Positions 24,287 through 33,397 of a DNA stretch of 64,000 nt are shown one piece after another (the stretch's first letter is position 1; each line of letters starts with the position of its first letter). Origin of the DNA: an uncultured Acetatifactor sp. GTDB lineage: Bacteria; Bacillota; Clostridia; Lachnospirales; Lachnospiraceae. The notes under the pieces were generated by a model, which saw nothing but the letters and a program-made list of their open reading frames with translations, was not told where the DNA came from and searched no databases. The stretch spans positions 70,928 through 134,927 of the forward strand of contig CAJUSI010000098.1 in assembly GCA_910589035.1 (NCBI GenBank), given 5' to 3'. A program made the translations under genes and the position numbers.

Positions 24287-25651
24287 TTAAAAAGGAAATC
24301 TGCCCCCTCTTCCCGGGAAACCGCCGAACATTCCGCGGCCCTTCTTTCCTCCGCCAAACTGCTTCATCATCTTCTGGCTCTCTTCAAACCGCTTGACAAA
24401 GCGGTTCACCTCCGCGATGTCCACGCCGGCTCCTCTGGCAATCCTGTGCTTTCTTCTGGGATTTAACAGCTTCGGATTCCTTCTCTCCTCCTTCGTCATG
24501 GAGAGTACGATGGCCTCCATATGCTTCAGCTGCTTTTCGTCCACCAGGGACTCCAGATCGGCTCCCTTGATCCCCATTCCAGGCAGCATGCTCAATATAC
24601 TGGACAGGCCGCCCATATTGCGCATCTGCCTCATGCTTTCCAGGTAGTCCTCAAAATCGAACTTCCCCTTCTTCATGCGCCCGGCCATCTCGCGGCCCTT
24701 TTCCTCATCGATATCTATGCTTTCCTGGGCCTTCTCAATCAGAGAGAGCACATCCCCCATACCCAGGATCCTGTTTGCCATGCGGTCAGGATAGAACTGC
24801 TCCAGATCGGAAAGCTTTTCCCCCATGCTCACATACAGGATGGGCTTCCCTGTCACGGCCTTAATGGAAAGCGCCGCGCCGCCTCTGGTATCTCCGTCCA
24901 TCTTCGACAGAATGACACCGTCCACGCCCACCTTTTCATCGAATTCCTTCGCCACGTTCACCGCGTCCTGGCCGGTCATGGCATCCACCACCAGCAGGGT
25001 CTGATGTACGGAAATCTTTTCCTTGATCTCCTGCAGCTCCGTCATCATTTCTTCATCTATATGGAGACGGCCAGCCGTATCCAGAATCACCACATTGTGC
25101 CCGTTTTTCTCCGCGTACTTTATGGCTTCTCCGGCAATTTCCGCAGGCTTGTGCTCCGTGCCCATGGAAAACACATCCACTTCCTGCTTTTTCCCGTTGA
25201 TCTGCAGCTGTTCGATGGCCGCTGGCCTGTAGATATCGCAGGCCACCAGCAGGGATTTCTTCCCCTTCTGCTTCAGCTTCCCGGCGATCTTTGCCGTGGC
25301 GGTGGTCTTGCCGGCGCCCTGAAGGCCCGCCATCATGATCACCGTGATGGATTTGCCGGGCTGCATGGCGATCTCCCTGGTCTCGCTTCCCATGAGGGAG
25401 ATCATTTCCTCGTTCACGATCTTAATGACCATCTGCCCCGGATTCAGTCCGTTCATCACGTCCTGTCCCACGGCCCGCTCCTCCACCGCCCTGACGAACT
25501 GCTTCACCACCCGGAAATTGACGTCCGCCTCCAGAAGCGCCATCTTTACTTCCTTCAGAGCGGTCTTAACATCTTCCTCCGTCAGCCGGCCCTTGCTTCT
25601 CAAATTTTTAAATATATTCTGAAGTTTATCCGTTAAGCTCTCGAATGCCAC
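24287..25651 (-). CDS. ffh: Signal recognition particle protein Ffh
   Basis: The SRP54 GTPase binds signal peptides and 4.5S/6S RNA and targets ribosomes to FtsY. The N domain is followed by the G domain (GLQGAGKTTATAKIAGKL near 108, DTAGRLHIDEEMM, SKMDGDTRGGAALS) and a methionine-rich M domain (about 305-440) ending in a glycine-rich tail GGGKKGRGMFGGFPGRGG. The 454-residue length is typical. ylxM lies 23 nt upstream. Confidence 0.98.
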   Translation of the reverse strand: MAFESLTDKLQNIFKNLRSKGRLTEEDVKTALKEVKMALLEADVNFRVVKQFVRAVEERAVGQDVMNGLNPGQMVIKIVNEEMISLMGSETREIAMQPGKSITVIMMAGLQGAGKTTATAKIAGKLKQKGKKSLLVACDIYRPAAIEQLQINGKKQEVDVFSMGTEHKPAEIAGEAIKYAEKNGHNVVILDTAGRLHIDEEMMTELQEIKEKISVHQTLLVVDAMTGQDAVNVAKEFDEKVGVDGVILSKMDGDTRGGAALSIKAVTGKPILYVSMGEKLSDLEQFYPDRMANRILGMGDVLSLIEKAQESIDIDEEKGREMAGRMKKGKFDFEDYLESMRQMRNMGGLSSILSMLPGMGIKGADLESLVDEKQLKHMEAIVLSMTKEERRNPKLLNPRRKHRIARGAGVDIAEVNRFVKRFEESQKMMKQFGGGKKGRGMFGGFPGRGGRFPF

Positions 25652-25674
25652 CTGTCACTCCTTATTCATATCCG

Positions 25675-26019
25675 CTAAAAATCTTCCAGCAGCTCCCGGG
25701 ACAGTCTCCTGATGGACCGGAGCTGCTCCTGGGTATCTGCGGCATTCTCCGCCTCAAAGGTAAGTCTCTCGATCTCCCCGATGGTCTTCCTGGCCCGGGC
25801 AAACCGTTCCACAAGGTGAAGCTTATCCTCATAGCCCTGAAGTATCCTGTCGCAGCGCCTGATCAGATCATGCGCCCCCTGCCTGCTGATACCATGCTCC
25901 TCGGCGATCTCTCCCAGGGACAGATCCTGATAGACAGCCTCCTCATAGACGCTGCGCTGATGCTCCGTTAAGAGCTCCCCGTAGAAATCAAATAACATTG
26001 TCTGTTCATAAATTCTGTC
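25675..26019 (-). CDS. ylxM: YlxM-type DNA-binding accessory protein of SRP
   Basis: A 114-residue helix-turn-helix protein: LTEHQRSVYEEAVYQDLSLGEIAEEHGISRQGAHDLIRRCDRIL resembles region 4 of sigma factors. The YlxM/p13 family is encoded next to ffh and is thought to modulate SRP. I start at ATG 26019 (MDRIYEQTMLFDFYGE); the frame extends upstream only through a TTG. Confidence 0.94.
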   Translation of the reverse strand, partial: DRIYEQTMLFDFYGELLTEHQRSVYEEAVYQDLSLGEIAEEHGISRQGAHDLIRRCDRILQGYEDKLHLVERFARARKTIGEIERLTFEAENAADTQEQLRSIRRLSRELLEDF

Positions 26020-26114
26020 CATAGCTTTACCAACCTTGTGTATCTTACTACAGAAAGAGACGGGTGTCAAGTGTTTTTTCTTTACGAACTTATGTTCTTG
26101 CCCCCAAAAAATCC

Positions 26115-26143
26115 TTGCATCTCACATCCTGATATGCTATAGT
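26115..26143 (+). promoter_or_regulatory. Promoter for a plus-strand small RNA
   Basis: TTGCAT at 26115-26120 and TATAGT at 26138-26143 are 17 bp apart. There is no reading frame downstream; the transcript would end at a hairpin about 105 nt later. Confidence 0.7.
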
Positions 26144-26149
26144 AGACGT

Positions 26150-26257
26150 AAGGAAAGCCACAGAAGCGGCTCTACCCTCTAAATAACAGCTAAGTCAATG
26201 CTTTACAGCATTAGGCCGTCACTATTGGTGGTAGTGGCGGCTATTTCCTTTTTCCCC
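26150..26257 (+). ncRNA. Candidate antisense RNA of a type I toxin-antitoxin-like locus
   Basis: The predicted RNA starts with GGAAAGCCACAGAAGCGGCT, has an AATGCT-TTAC-AGCATT hairpin (26197-26212) and ends in a strong hairpin, GCCGTCACTA (26215-26224) with TAGTGGCGGC (26232-26241), followed by a T-rich run. Its 5' end resembles the 5' end of the convergent minus-strand RNA (GGGAAAGCCATAGAG... at 26459-26425), and the two RNAs overlap at their 3' ends. That is the arrangement of Fst/par-like type I systems. No coding capacity is seen. Confidence 0.55.
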
Positions 26258-26324
26258 TGCAAATCTGATAAATCAAATTTGCAAGGGCGTGAATATTCCA
26301 ATCTGGATTAGATCCTGATATATC

Positions 26325-26372
26325 TTAGATTACAGGGTTCGCGAAGCGGTTCCTGTAATATGTAACATACAT
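26325..26372 (-). CDS. 15-codon frame with a perfect ribosome site (decayed toxin ORF?)
   Basis: ATG at 26372 follows AGAAAGGAGGGTGATGCA, an ideal site, yet the frame encodes only MYVTYYRNRFANPVI before TAA. In the same frame beyond the stop comes a run (26324-26244) ending IYQICRGKRK and TAG exactly where a small membrane toxin frame would be expected to end. The intact toxins I know of this kind are about 30 residues and hydrophobic; this one is not. It may be a disrupted toxin gene, a leader peptide, or a new peptide. Confidence 0.4.
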   Translation of the reverse strand: MYVTYYRNRFANPVI

Positions 26373-26486
26373 TGCATCACCCTCCTTTCTTTCGTCAGGA
26401 GGGCTACTTGAACCCTCCTGAAAAGAGGGTAAGAGCCGCCCTGGCTCTATGGCTTTCCCATGACTTTATGACTTTCACCTGCCGAT

Positions 26487-26515
26487 AATATAACACATAT
26501 TCCGACTTCTGACAA
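26487..26515 (-). promoter_or_regulatory. Promoter of the minus-strand RNA of the type I TA-like locus
   Basis: On minus, TTGTCA (26515-26510) and TATATT (26492-26487) are separated by 17 bp. The leader then holds a hairpin CAGGAGGG/CCCTCCTG (26420-26397) whose 3' arm CCCTCC can alternatively pair with the ribosome site at 26381-26388, suggesting control of translation. Confidence 0.7.
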
Positions 26516-26583
26516 ACCCTATTTCTGCAGCTACTGCACCCCTAATTCTGCGACTGCTGCAATCGACAGTCCCCCTAAATTTT

Positions 26584-26617
26584 CCTGGCCGGAGATCTTA
26601 CAGCACTCCCGGCCAGG
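26584..26617 (-). terminator. Hairpin overlapping the stop of the ABC permease
   Basis: CCTGGCCGG-GAG (26617-26606 on minus) pairs with CTCCGGCCAGG (26594-26584), followed by AAAATTT. The stop codon lies in the loop. The weak T-run makes it a probable but imperfect terminator. Confidence 0.6.
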
Positions 26618-28877
26618 AGTACAACGGATAGACGGAGAAGTACCCGGCAAAGGAAAATCCCAATATCTTCAGCACCAGCGGCACCGCAAAGATCAAAGCC
26701 CCGAAAAAGTAAGCCGGAACGGCATCCCTCCGCCGCCAGGACAGCAGCAGAACCGCCAGTGTCACCAGGATAAGGGCCGCCGCCTGGGAAAGCAGATACA
26801 GAGCGCAAAATCCCCACACAGGCAGATCCGCCCAAAAGTCCTGCCAAATGGGAATACTCCTTATGGAAGCCGTCAATCCGTGCAGAGGATATATCCCGGA
26901 AAGGCGGACAGCCCTGCACACAAATGCCACAGGCGGCACAGCAGCGGAAGCCGTCACGCACAGGGCGGTCTTGCAGGCCAGAATCCTGCGCTTTCCTATC
27001 CGGGTGGCGCTCAGAAGCGCCCAGCTGCCGTTTCTGTCCTCCATGGCAATTCCATTGCCAAAGGCCAGAATAATGCCGCAGGAAAATAACAGCAAATTGA
27101 TCAGATCCTCCTCATTCATACATCCCAGAAGATACCGGTATCCCGTATCATAGACAAAAGCGCCCCCTTCGGTGCGGATTCTCTCATATTGCTGCAGAAC
27201 CCTGCAAAAGGAAGGGTAAAAGGCCGTCACGGCGCTCAGCTCCGATTTCATGTTCTCGCCCGTCTCCTGGTCCAGCACTCCCGCCGAAATCATCTCCTCA
27301 ATTCTCTGAATCAGTGCAAAGGCCTCCTCATACCGGTCCTGCTCCGCTAATATGAGAGCTTCCTTCTCCTGCGTCATCTCCCCCTCCAGGCGCAGCATCA
27401 TATCCTGATAATACTCCTCCCAAACGGACAGGCCGTAGGAATGATTCCATTCCCGGTATCCCGCCAGCACCGCAAAGAAAAGCAGCACCACACCTGCCCG
27501 GTTCATCACCATGATTTTATACCCCTCATGCCGCAGCAGGCAGGAATGAGGGCGGAAGAAGCGCTTCCGGCGCAGGATTCCGGGCCGGAATTCCAGATGC
27601 CCGCCGCGGACAAACAGTAGCACTCCAGCCGCAGCCGCGCAGCCTGCAAGCCCCAGGACCGCGGTCCAGATAACTGCCGTGCGCGAAACCGGCTGTCCGA
27701 ACAGGTTAAAATTCAGATACGCTCCATACAGGCTCTCCGTCTTCAGCATCCCCATCAGATTCAGATATTTAAACAGCACTCCCCCGGAAGCGGCCGGAAT
27801 TGTGGTATAGAGAATATAGCTGCCTCCACAGATCCCAATTCCCGCAAGATAGGGCAGGAAAATGCGCTCCGCCCGGATGCTCAGCGCCGTCAGCACCGCC
27901 CCGAACCCGAACATCACAAAGGCTTTCGTAAAGAGGGACAACAGAATATACTGCCAGACGGTAATTTCCAGACTGCTCTCCATATAGGGAGCCACGGACT
28001 GAAGGGCCGCGTCCCAATCCCGGAAGCCCACATTCCATTCATAGAACCCGAAATTGACGCCGTAAAGCAGTGCAACCGCAGCAATGCAGTAAATCCCCAG
28101 GGCCGCAAATTTCCCCAGGATACCAGGTACAAGCCCGTTTTTCGTGGCCCGGATAATATAAAAAAGCCCCTTTTCCTTCTCTTCCATGGTCTGCCTGCCC
28201 ACAAAGGAAAATACCGAGACAAGCAGGAAAAGATCCGTCCAGATACTCTCCATGGCGCCCGAAAGTGCCTTTGACGGCATCCACCTTACCCTGCTTCCCG
28301 TGAGATGCTCATAGTCCCCGGCACTTTTCTGAATATTCCTGGCGGAAAAGGAGTTCTCCTCCCCGCCCCCGAAGATTCCGATAGCGCTCAGGGTGCCTCT
28401 TCTCTCCTGCACGGACCGAAGATAGTCCCCATACCCCGTCACCTTGCTCCATTCCCCGTAAAGCTCCTCTATCAGAGCATGTTCCCTCCACAGAGAATCC
28501 GTCAGGCGGCAGTACTCCCCGCTCTGATACAGCTCATAATAGGCCTCAAACACCCCCGGCTTCTCCTCCATGGCCTGTTCCGCCAGAGTCTCTCCCATCT
28601 CTCCCGAAAACCCGCGCAATCCAAGGACCTCCTGTACAAAAAGCACCCCGTCCATGGTCTCCTTCAGGACCAGGAGATACTCTCCCTTTTCCTCCTGGGT
28701 CATCCCTGCCGTCTCCCTCCCGAAAGCCTTGTAGGCGGCCAGGGGAGGCGTATCCTCCCCCGGCAGATTTCCATACCACAGAAGAAAGAGATTCAGCAAT
28801 AACAGAACACAGACAGACAGCCGGAAGCTCCTCCCGCCCCATATTTTCCAAAGCTCATACCCCGCCAGCCGAAACAT
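26598..28877 (-). CDS. ABC transporter permease (large, ~12 membrane segments)
   Basis: About 759 residues from ATG 28877 (MFRLAGYELWKIWGG). That start has GAGGAGGAGACAA just before it and overlaps the ATPase gene by 23 nt; the longer frame upstream is antisense noise. The protein looks like two ABC-2-type halves in tandem: each begins with a basic segment and one membrane span, has a ~150-residue outside loop, then five spans. It would form an exporter with the ATPase encoded upstream. Substrate unknown; the linked two-component genes suggest a peptide antibiotic or envelope-active compound. Confidence 0.85.
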   Translation of the reverse strand: MFRLAGYELWKIWGGRSFRLSVCVLLLLNLFLLWYGNLPGEDTPPLAAYKAFGRETAGMTQEEKGEYLLVLKETMDGVLFVQEVLGLRGFSGEMGETLAEQAMEEKPGVFEAYYELYQSGEYCRLTDSLWREHALIEELYGEWSKVTGYGDYLRSVQERRGTLSAIGIFGGGEENSFSARNIQKSAGDYEHLTGSRVRWMPSKALSGAMESIWTDLFLLVSVFSFVGRQTMEEKEKGLFYIIRATKNGLVPGILGKFAALGIYCIAAVALLYGVNFGFYEWNVGFRDWDAALQSVAPYMESSLEITVWQYILLSLFTKAFVMFGFGAVLTALSIRAERIFLPYLAGIGICGGSYILYTTIPAASGGVLFKYLNLMGMLKTESLYGAYLNFNLFGQPVSRTAVIWTAVLGLAGCAAAAGVLLFVRGGHLEFRPGILRRKRFFRPHSCLLRHEGYKIMVMNRAGVVLLFFAVLAGYREWNHSYGLSVWEEYYQDMMLRLEGEMTQEKEALILAEQDRYEEAFALIQRIEEMISAGVLDQETGENMKSELSAVTAFYPSFCRVLQQYERIRTEGGAFVYDTGYRYLLGCMNEEDLINLLLFSCGIILAFGNGIAMEDRNGSWALLSATRIGKRRILACKTALCVTASAAVPPVAFVCRAVRLSGIYPLHGLTASIRSIPIWQDFWADLPVWGFCALYLLSQAAALILVTLAVLLLSWRRRDAVPAYFFGALIFAVPLVLKILGFSFAGYFSVYPLYSWPGVL

Positions 28878-29601
28878 TTGTCTCCTCCTCCCCGAATATC
28901 CGCATATAGACCTCCTCCAGATCCCTGGAGCCCTTATATTTGGCGCAGAGCGCCTCCACCGTGCCCCGGTCGATAAGCTTCCCCGCCCTAAGCAGAAGGA
29001 TTTCCTTTGCAATGGGGGCGATATCGGAAACCACATGGGTGGAGACAATAATGGTTCTGTCCCCCGAAAGCGCTCTGATCAATTCCCTCACCCGCACCCT
29101 CTCCCTGGGATCCAGGCCGGCCGTGGGCTCATCCAGCACCACCAGCTTCGGAGTCCCCAGAATCGCCTGGGCGATGAGGATCCGCTGCTTCATGCCTCCG
29201 GAGTAGGTTCCTATGACCCGGTCCGCCGCCTCCTCCATATTCACATAGGCAAGTACTCTGCCGATTTCCGCCCGCAATTCCTTTTTGGGTATTCCCTTTA
29301 GCGTTCCCATATAGGACAGGAATCTGCGTCCGGAAAAGGCGTCATAAAGCCCCTGCTGCTGGGGTGCATATCCGATGAGGCTTCTGAATTTTCCTCCCAG
29401 TTCTCTAATCTCCTTTCCTTCCCAGAGCACCCTTCCCCCGGTTGGCCTGATATTACCGGTTACAATATTCATCAGCGTCGACTTTCCCGCCCCGTTGGGC
29501 CCCAACAGCCCGTAGATCCCGGAATCCAGCGCAATCGAAACCCGGCTCAGCGCCTCCTTATCCCTGTATTTCTTCGAAACATCACATAATTCCAGCACCA
29601 T
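28855..29601 (-). CDS. ABC transporter ATP-binding protein
   Basis: The 248-residue ATPase has Walker A LLGPNGAGKSTLMN (about 34-47), Q-loop GYAPQQQGLYD, signature YSGGMKQR, Walker B KLVVLDEPTAGLDP and switch His in IVSTHVVSD. It resembles the DrrA/CcmA-type exporters. It is the fourth gene of a regulator-kinase-lipoprotein-ATPase-permease operon on minus. Confidence 0.95.
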   Translation of the reverse strand: MVLELCDVSKKYRDKEALSRVSIALDSGIYGLLGPNGAGKSTLMNIVTGNIRPTGGRVLWEGKEIRELGGKFRSLIGYAPQQQGLYDAFSGRRFLSYMGTLKGIPKKELRAEIGRVLAYVNMEEAADRVIGTYSGGMKQRILIAQAILGTPKLVVLDEPTAGLDPRERVRVRELIRALSGDRTIIVSTHVVSDIAPIAKEILLLRAGKLIDRGTVEALCAKYKGSRDLEEVYMRIFGEEETNVSAGGV

Positions 29602-29628
29602 TCATTCCTCCTGTCGCCCATTACAGCC

Positions 29629-31149
29629 TTACATCCCGTTTCCTGTCATCTGTATGGGCCGATAATTGGCGTTGCCCGAAAAAAGATCTTCCTTGGAGAT
29701 CAGTGCATATTTATATTGCAGGATATCATAGGCATCTTCATTCAGTTCCGACGGCAGGGCCTCGCAATCGTAGATCACCAGTACCTCCGAATCCAGCACA
29801 GCCCTGAACTCCAGGCTCCAGCCCAGACTTTTGTTCACAAGAGCGGAATGGCTGATCTCTCCCGTATGAATGTCCACATAGTAGAAGGTGGCATCCGTGT
29901 CCTTATTCTTACAGCAGAGCTTATCACCTATGATATACCAGATACGGAAGAAGTCATTCTCCTGCCTGCACAGGATCCTCTCGCTTCCGTCCCTTAAGTC
30001 CACAGCTTTCAGGACGCCTTCCCCTTCATCGGAAATATAGAGTTGGTTCCCCTCCGCCAGCGCACTGCTGTCATTCCTGTTGGGCATCCGATACTTTTCC
30101 GTCAGCTGCCGGCTGTCCAGATCAAATACGGCAAATATCTCTTCGGAATTCAGATACAGATCTCTCCACACATTGTCATCTAACATTTCCTCCCTGGAAA
30201 TCTCCCTGCCGTAATCCGTTCCCTCCATCACCAGGCTGCGCCCGTAGCATCCCGCAAGCTGCCAGGAAATATTTCCTCCCAGGTCCAATCCGCAGACCTC
30301 CCTCTCCTCCCCGGTCCCCAGGTCAAGGTATAAAAGCCTGCGCTGGGAGGAGGTGACATAGGCATCCTGACCGTCTCTCTCAGTGGAAAGCTTCTTGGCG
30401 ATCACATAGATTCCGTTCTCATCCGCCATCACATAATCCTCCAGGGTCAGGGAAGGGTCAAAGGTGTGTATCTTCTCCCGCTGCGTACCATCCAGATTCA
30501 TTCTGTAGAGAATGGTGGAATTCTCCCCAATATCCGCATTTCCCGGCATCAGGCCCTCCGCATCTCCAAAATATGAGACGCTCGTGGACATACCGCCGTC
30601 ACTGTCCATCTCCTTGCTCAGAATGTAGAGCCCGTCTCCATGAACGAACAGAGGGGAGGTATGGGGCGGAAAATCTTCATAGAGAAAGACCGCCGGACAA
30701 TCCGCAGTATTATGGCTGCATCCCGCACTGCTGCACAGATAGATTTCCTGCTGCGTGGCAAAATCCATATACATCAAATGTATCCCGTAATTGCCGTCAT
30801 CCAGCTTTTCCAGCTCCTTTGTCAGATAATAATACCCTTCCCGCGTATTGCAGCCCTCCTTCCCCAATTCGTAAAGCAGCCGCAGACCACTGCCGGAGGA
30901 TTCCTCCCCATTCGCACCGCCTTCCGCCGTTCCCCGGGCTGCGTCCTCCTCACTGTCCGTTTCCTCCGACACAATGCCCGTCTGTACGTCCGGAAGATTG
31001 CTCTGCTCCGGCGCATCCCCTGCGCATGCGCTGAGAGATACTGTCAGTGCCGCAGCAGCGGGCAGAAATCGAAGCCTCCCTGAGCAAGACTTCCTTAAGC
31101 GAATTTTCCCTATAAGATACTGATACTTTCCGATCACATTCCTTTTCAT
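29629..31149 (-). CDS. Lipoprotein with probable beta-propeller (DUF5050-like)
   Basis: The 506-residue protein has a basic N-terminus, a hydrophobic segment and a lipobox LSACAG (Cys about 42), then an acidic Ser/Glu/Gly linker and repeated segments of the type YYYLTKELEKLDDGNYGIHLM... or GLYILSKEMDSDGG that suggest a six- or seven-bladed propeller on the outer membrane face. A CSSAGCSHNTADC motif (about 140-152) could bind metal or form disulfides. It lies between the kinase and the ABC genes and could capture or sense the substrate; this is inference. Confidence 0.8.
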   Translation of the reverse strand: MKRNVIGKYQYLIGKIRLRKSCSGRLRFLPAAAALTVSLSACAGDAPEQSNLPDVQTGIVSEETDSEEDAARGTAEGGANGEESSGSGLRLLYELGKEGCNTREGYYYLTKELEKLDDGNYGIHLMYMDFATQQEIYLCSSAGCSHNTADCPAVFLYEDFPPHTSPLFVHGDGLYILSKEMDSDGGMSTSVSYFGDAEGLMPGNADIGENSTILYRMNLDGTQREKIHTFDPSLTLEDYVMADENGIYVIAKKLSTERDGQDAYVTSSQRRLLYLDLGTGEEREVCGLDLGGNISWQLAGCYGRSLVMEGTDYGREISREEMLDDNVWRDLYLNSEEIFAVFDLDSRQLTEKYRMPNRNDSSALAEGNQLYISDEGEGVLKAVDLRDGSERILCRQENDFFRIWYIIGDKLCCKNKDTDATFYYVDIHTGEISHSALVNKSLGWSLEFRAVLDSEVLVIYDCEALPSELNEDAYDILQYKYALISKEDLFSGNANYRPIQMTGNGM

Positions 31150-31204
31150 AAAAAAGACCTCCTTGATTTTCTTACAAGGAGATCTTACAGTTTAAAAGTC
31201 AAAT

Positions 31205-32503
31205 TTACGTCAAGCAAAGATTAATAATTACACAGGCGCCGGAAAGGCCGTTGGAGAGAGTCAGGCTGCCTCCGTGTTTCTCCGCAAGCATCCTGCTCAC
31301 CGCAAGTCCGATGCCCAGATGCCCATCCTCTCCGGGCGGCAGAATACTTCTTCCTTTTTTTGCGAAGAGATGCAGAATTTCCGGCATAAATCCCCCTCCG
31401 TCGTCCGTAACGGATATGGACAGACAATCTTCCGAAAGGGAAAAATCGATATCAATCCTCTGCTTCGCAAAGCGCAGCGCATTGCTCACCACATTTTCCA
31501 GAATGCGGAAGGCCAGATCGCAGTCCATCCGGAGCTCCCGGTTCTCCGGGAGTTCCCCTGCCCGGAGACAAATGCCCCGCCGCCCCGCCAACACCCTCAA
31601 ATCCTTCGTCACATCCTCCGCCCATTTCCGGATCCGGACAGGCCGTCTGTCCGGGACAATCTCCTCCGAACGGTTCAGCATCCTCACAGACTCCGTATAG
31701 CTTTCCAGCCTTTTAGCCGCCATTCCAAGATTCTTTACAATCCGGCCAAGCTTTTCCCTGCTCATCTCCCCCTTTTCCAGCCCGTCCCCCAGATATTCCG
31801 TATATCCCTGGATAATGGCAATGGGATTGCGCAGGTCGTGAGCTACCGAAGCCTGCAGCAGCCTCCTTTCCTCCAGCATCTCCCACATCGCCTTATAATT
31901 CTTCTCCAGGGCAGAACGCATCGCCTCAAAGGAACGGCATAGCCCGCCCATCTCATCCCCGCGGTCATAAGAAATCTCAAAATCCAGATCCTGTCCGGCA
32001 ATCCTGTCCGCGGCCCCCTGCAGCAGCTCCAGAGGATACTTTAATTTATATCGATAAAAGAACAGGCCGCAGAAAAAGATACCGGCAAAGGCGAAAAGGG
32101 CCGGCCCGGCGATCATGGCAATTCCGCAGATGCGATAGGCCAGCTTCCGCTTCGGGGTAAGTGCCTCCCAGGTGTTTTCAATCCTTACAAGACCATATTT
32201 CTGCTCCTTCACCGTCTCCGGAACCGGAACTCCATCCTCCACGATCTGGATGCCGGGGAAACTTTTCAATTCCGCCCCGTATTCCATAAGGATTGTCTGG
32301 GTGACAGCCGTACCATCCTCCCGCTCCTCTTCCAGCGTCAGGTATGCGGCATTGGAATCCGGCACAAGCCAGTTCCGGAAGGAGACACAGCCCCAGATCA
32401 GAATCGCGGACAGCGCCGCGGCGATTCCCACCGTCATGCATACGCTCGTCAGGAAAAAGCTCCGCAGAGACAGATCCCTCCATTTTCTCTTCAGCGGCTC
32501 CAT
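31205..32503 (-). CDS. Sensor histidine kinase
   Basis: The 432-residue kinase has two membrane segments (about 15-40 and 145-170) around a ~100-residue outside domain, a HAMP linker, HisKA with ASVAHDLRNPIAIIQGY and HATPase boxes (N box LENVVSNALRFA, G box GEDGHLGIGLAVSRM). Its start overlaps the regulator by 13 nt. It most likely controls the downstream lipoprotein/ABC genes. Confidence 0.95.
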   Translation of the reverse strand: MEPLKRKWRDLSLRSFFLTSVCMTVGIAAALSAILIWGCVSFRNWLVPDSNAAYLTLEEEREDGTAVTQTILMEYGAELKSFPGIQIVEDGVPVPETVKEQKYGLVRIENTWEALTPKRKLAYRICGIAMIAGPALFAFAGIFFCGLFFYRYKLKYPLELLQGAADRIAGQDLDFEISYDRGDEMGGLCRSFEAMRSALEKNYKAMWEMLEERRLLQASVAHDLRNPIAIIQGYTEYLGDGLEKGEMSREKLGRIVKNLGMAAKRLESYTESVRMLNRSEEIVPDRRPVRIRKWAEDVTKDLRVLAGRRGICLRAGELPENRELRMDCDLAFRILENVVSNALRFAKQRIDIDFSLSEDCLSISVTDDGGGFMPEILHLFAKKGRSILPPGEDGHLGIGLAVSRMLAEKHGGSLTLSNGLSGACVIINLCLT

Positions 32504-33165
32504 TTATACCCCACCCCCCATACCGTCTCAATATACTCCTCTCCGACAGCTTCTCGAAGCTTCCCCCTTATCTTCCGGATATGCTCCTTGACCACGCCGC
32601 TGTCCCCCTCGGCATCATATCCCCACAGCTCCTCGTAAATGCGCTCCCTGTCAAACACCTGATTGGCATTGGTCATCAGGAATTCGATAATGTCGAATTC
32701 CTTCCTGGAGAACGGAATCTCCCCGCCGCGGCAGGAGACGGTCCTGTCCGACAGATCCACCACCAGCTCTCCCGAGGTCAGCACGGAATGCCTCTCTCCC
32801 CTTCTCTCGTCCCGGCGAAGGTGTGCCGCCACCCGGGCGGACAGCTCCTTCAGGCTGAAGGGCTTGGTAATGTAATCGTCCCCGCCGTACTGCAGCCCGT
32901 TGATTTTGTCCTGTTCGGTAATCCTCGCCGTCACGAAAAGGATGGGGCAGGATACATGCCCCCGTATGATCCTGCACAGCTCCAGGCCATCTATTCCCGG
33001 CATATTGATGTCCAGTATGATCAGATCCGGCTTTCTCTCCAGAAGCGCTATGCCCTCCCAGGCGCTGTTTGCCTCCATGGTCTCGTATCCGCTCTCCTGC
33101 AGGTGATCGGAAAGGAGCTCCGTCATCATTTTTTCGTCGTCGATAATCAGTATTTTATAGGCCAT
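32491..33165 (-). CDS. OmpR/PhoB-family response regulator
   Basis: The 224-residue regulator has Asp52 in IILDINMPGIDGLEL, Lys in YITKPFSLKELS and a C-terminal winged helix (PFSRKEFDIIEFLMTNANQVFDRERIYEELWGYD, SGVVKEHIRKIRGKL). First gene of the five-gene operon, behind a good promoter. Confidence 0.96.
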   Translation of the reverse strand: MAYKILIIDDEKMMTELLSDHLQESGYETMEANSAWEGIALLERKPDLIILDINMPGIDGLELCRIIRGHVSCPILFVTARITEQDKINGLQYGGDDYITKPFSLKELSARVAAHLRRDERRGERHSVLTSGELVVDLSDRTVSCRGGEIPFSRKEFDIIEFLMTNANQVFDRERIYEELWGYDAEGDSGVVKEHIRKIRGKLREAVGEEYIETVWGVGYKWSR

Positions 33166-33229
33166 CCCGTCTTCTCCCCGCTTTCTCTGTCCCTTTTCCC
33201 GCAGTCTGTATGCGCGGATTCATACCCTC

Positions 33230-33258
33230 ATTATAGTAGATTCTCCTGCCGGAAGCAA
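33230..33258 (-). promoter_or_regulatory. Promoter of the regulator-kinase-ABC operon
   Basis: On minus, TTGCTT (33258-33253) and TATAAT (33235-33230) are separated by 17 bp, about 65 nt before the response regulator start. Confidence 0.75.
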
Positions 33259-33397
33259 GGAAGATCCATAACTCGAAAACATTTCGGTTTCCATTCCGTC
33301 CGCAGTCTGTTATAGTAAATCTGCCGGCTTCTATGAACCGGAGCAGAAAGCCATAATCCTTATCAGGGCATAAGTAAGGAGAAATCAAAATAAAGGG

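Noticed and set aside
26598..29048. Longer start for the ABC permease at 29048
   Set aside because: The extra 57 residues overlap the ATPase gene out of frame and look non-coding; ATG 28877 has a strong ribosome site and leads into a normal membrane segment.
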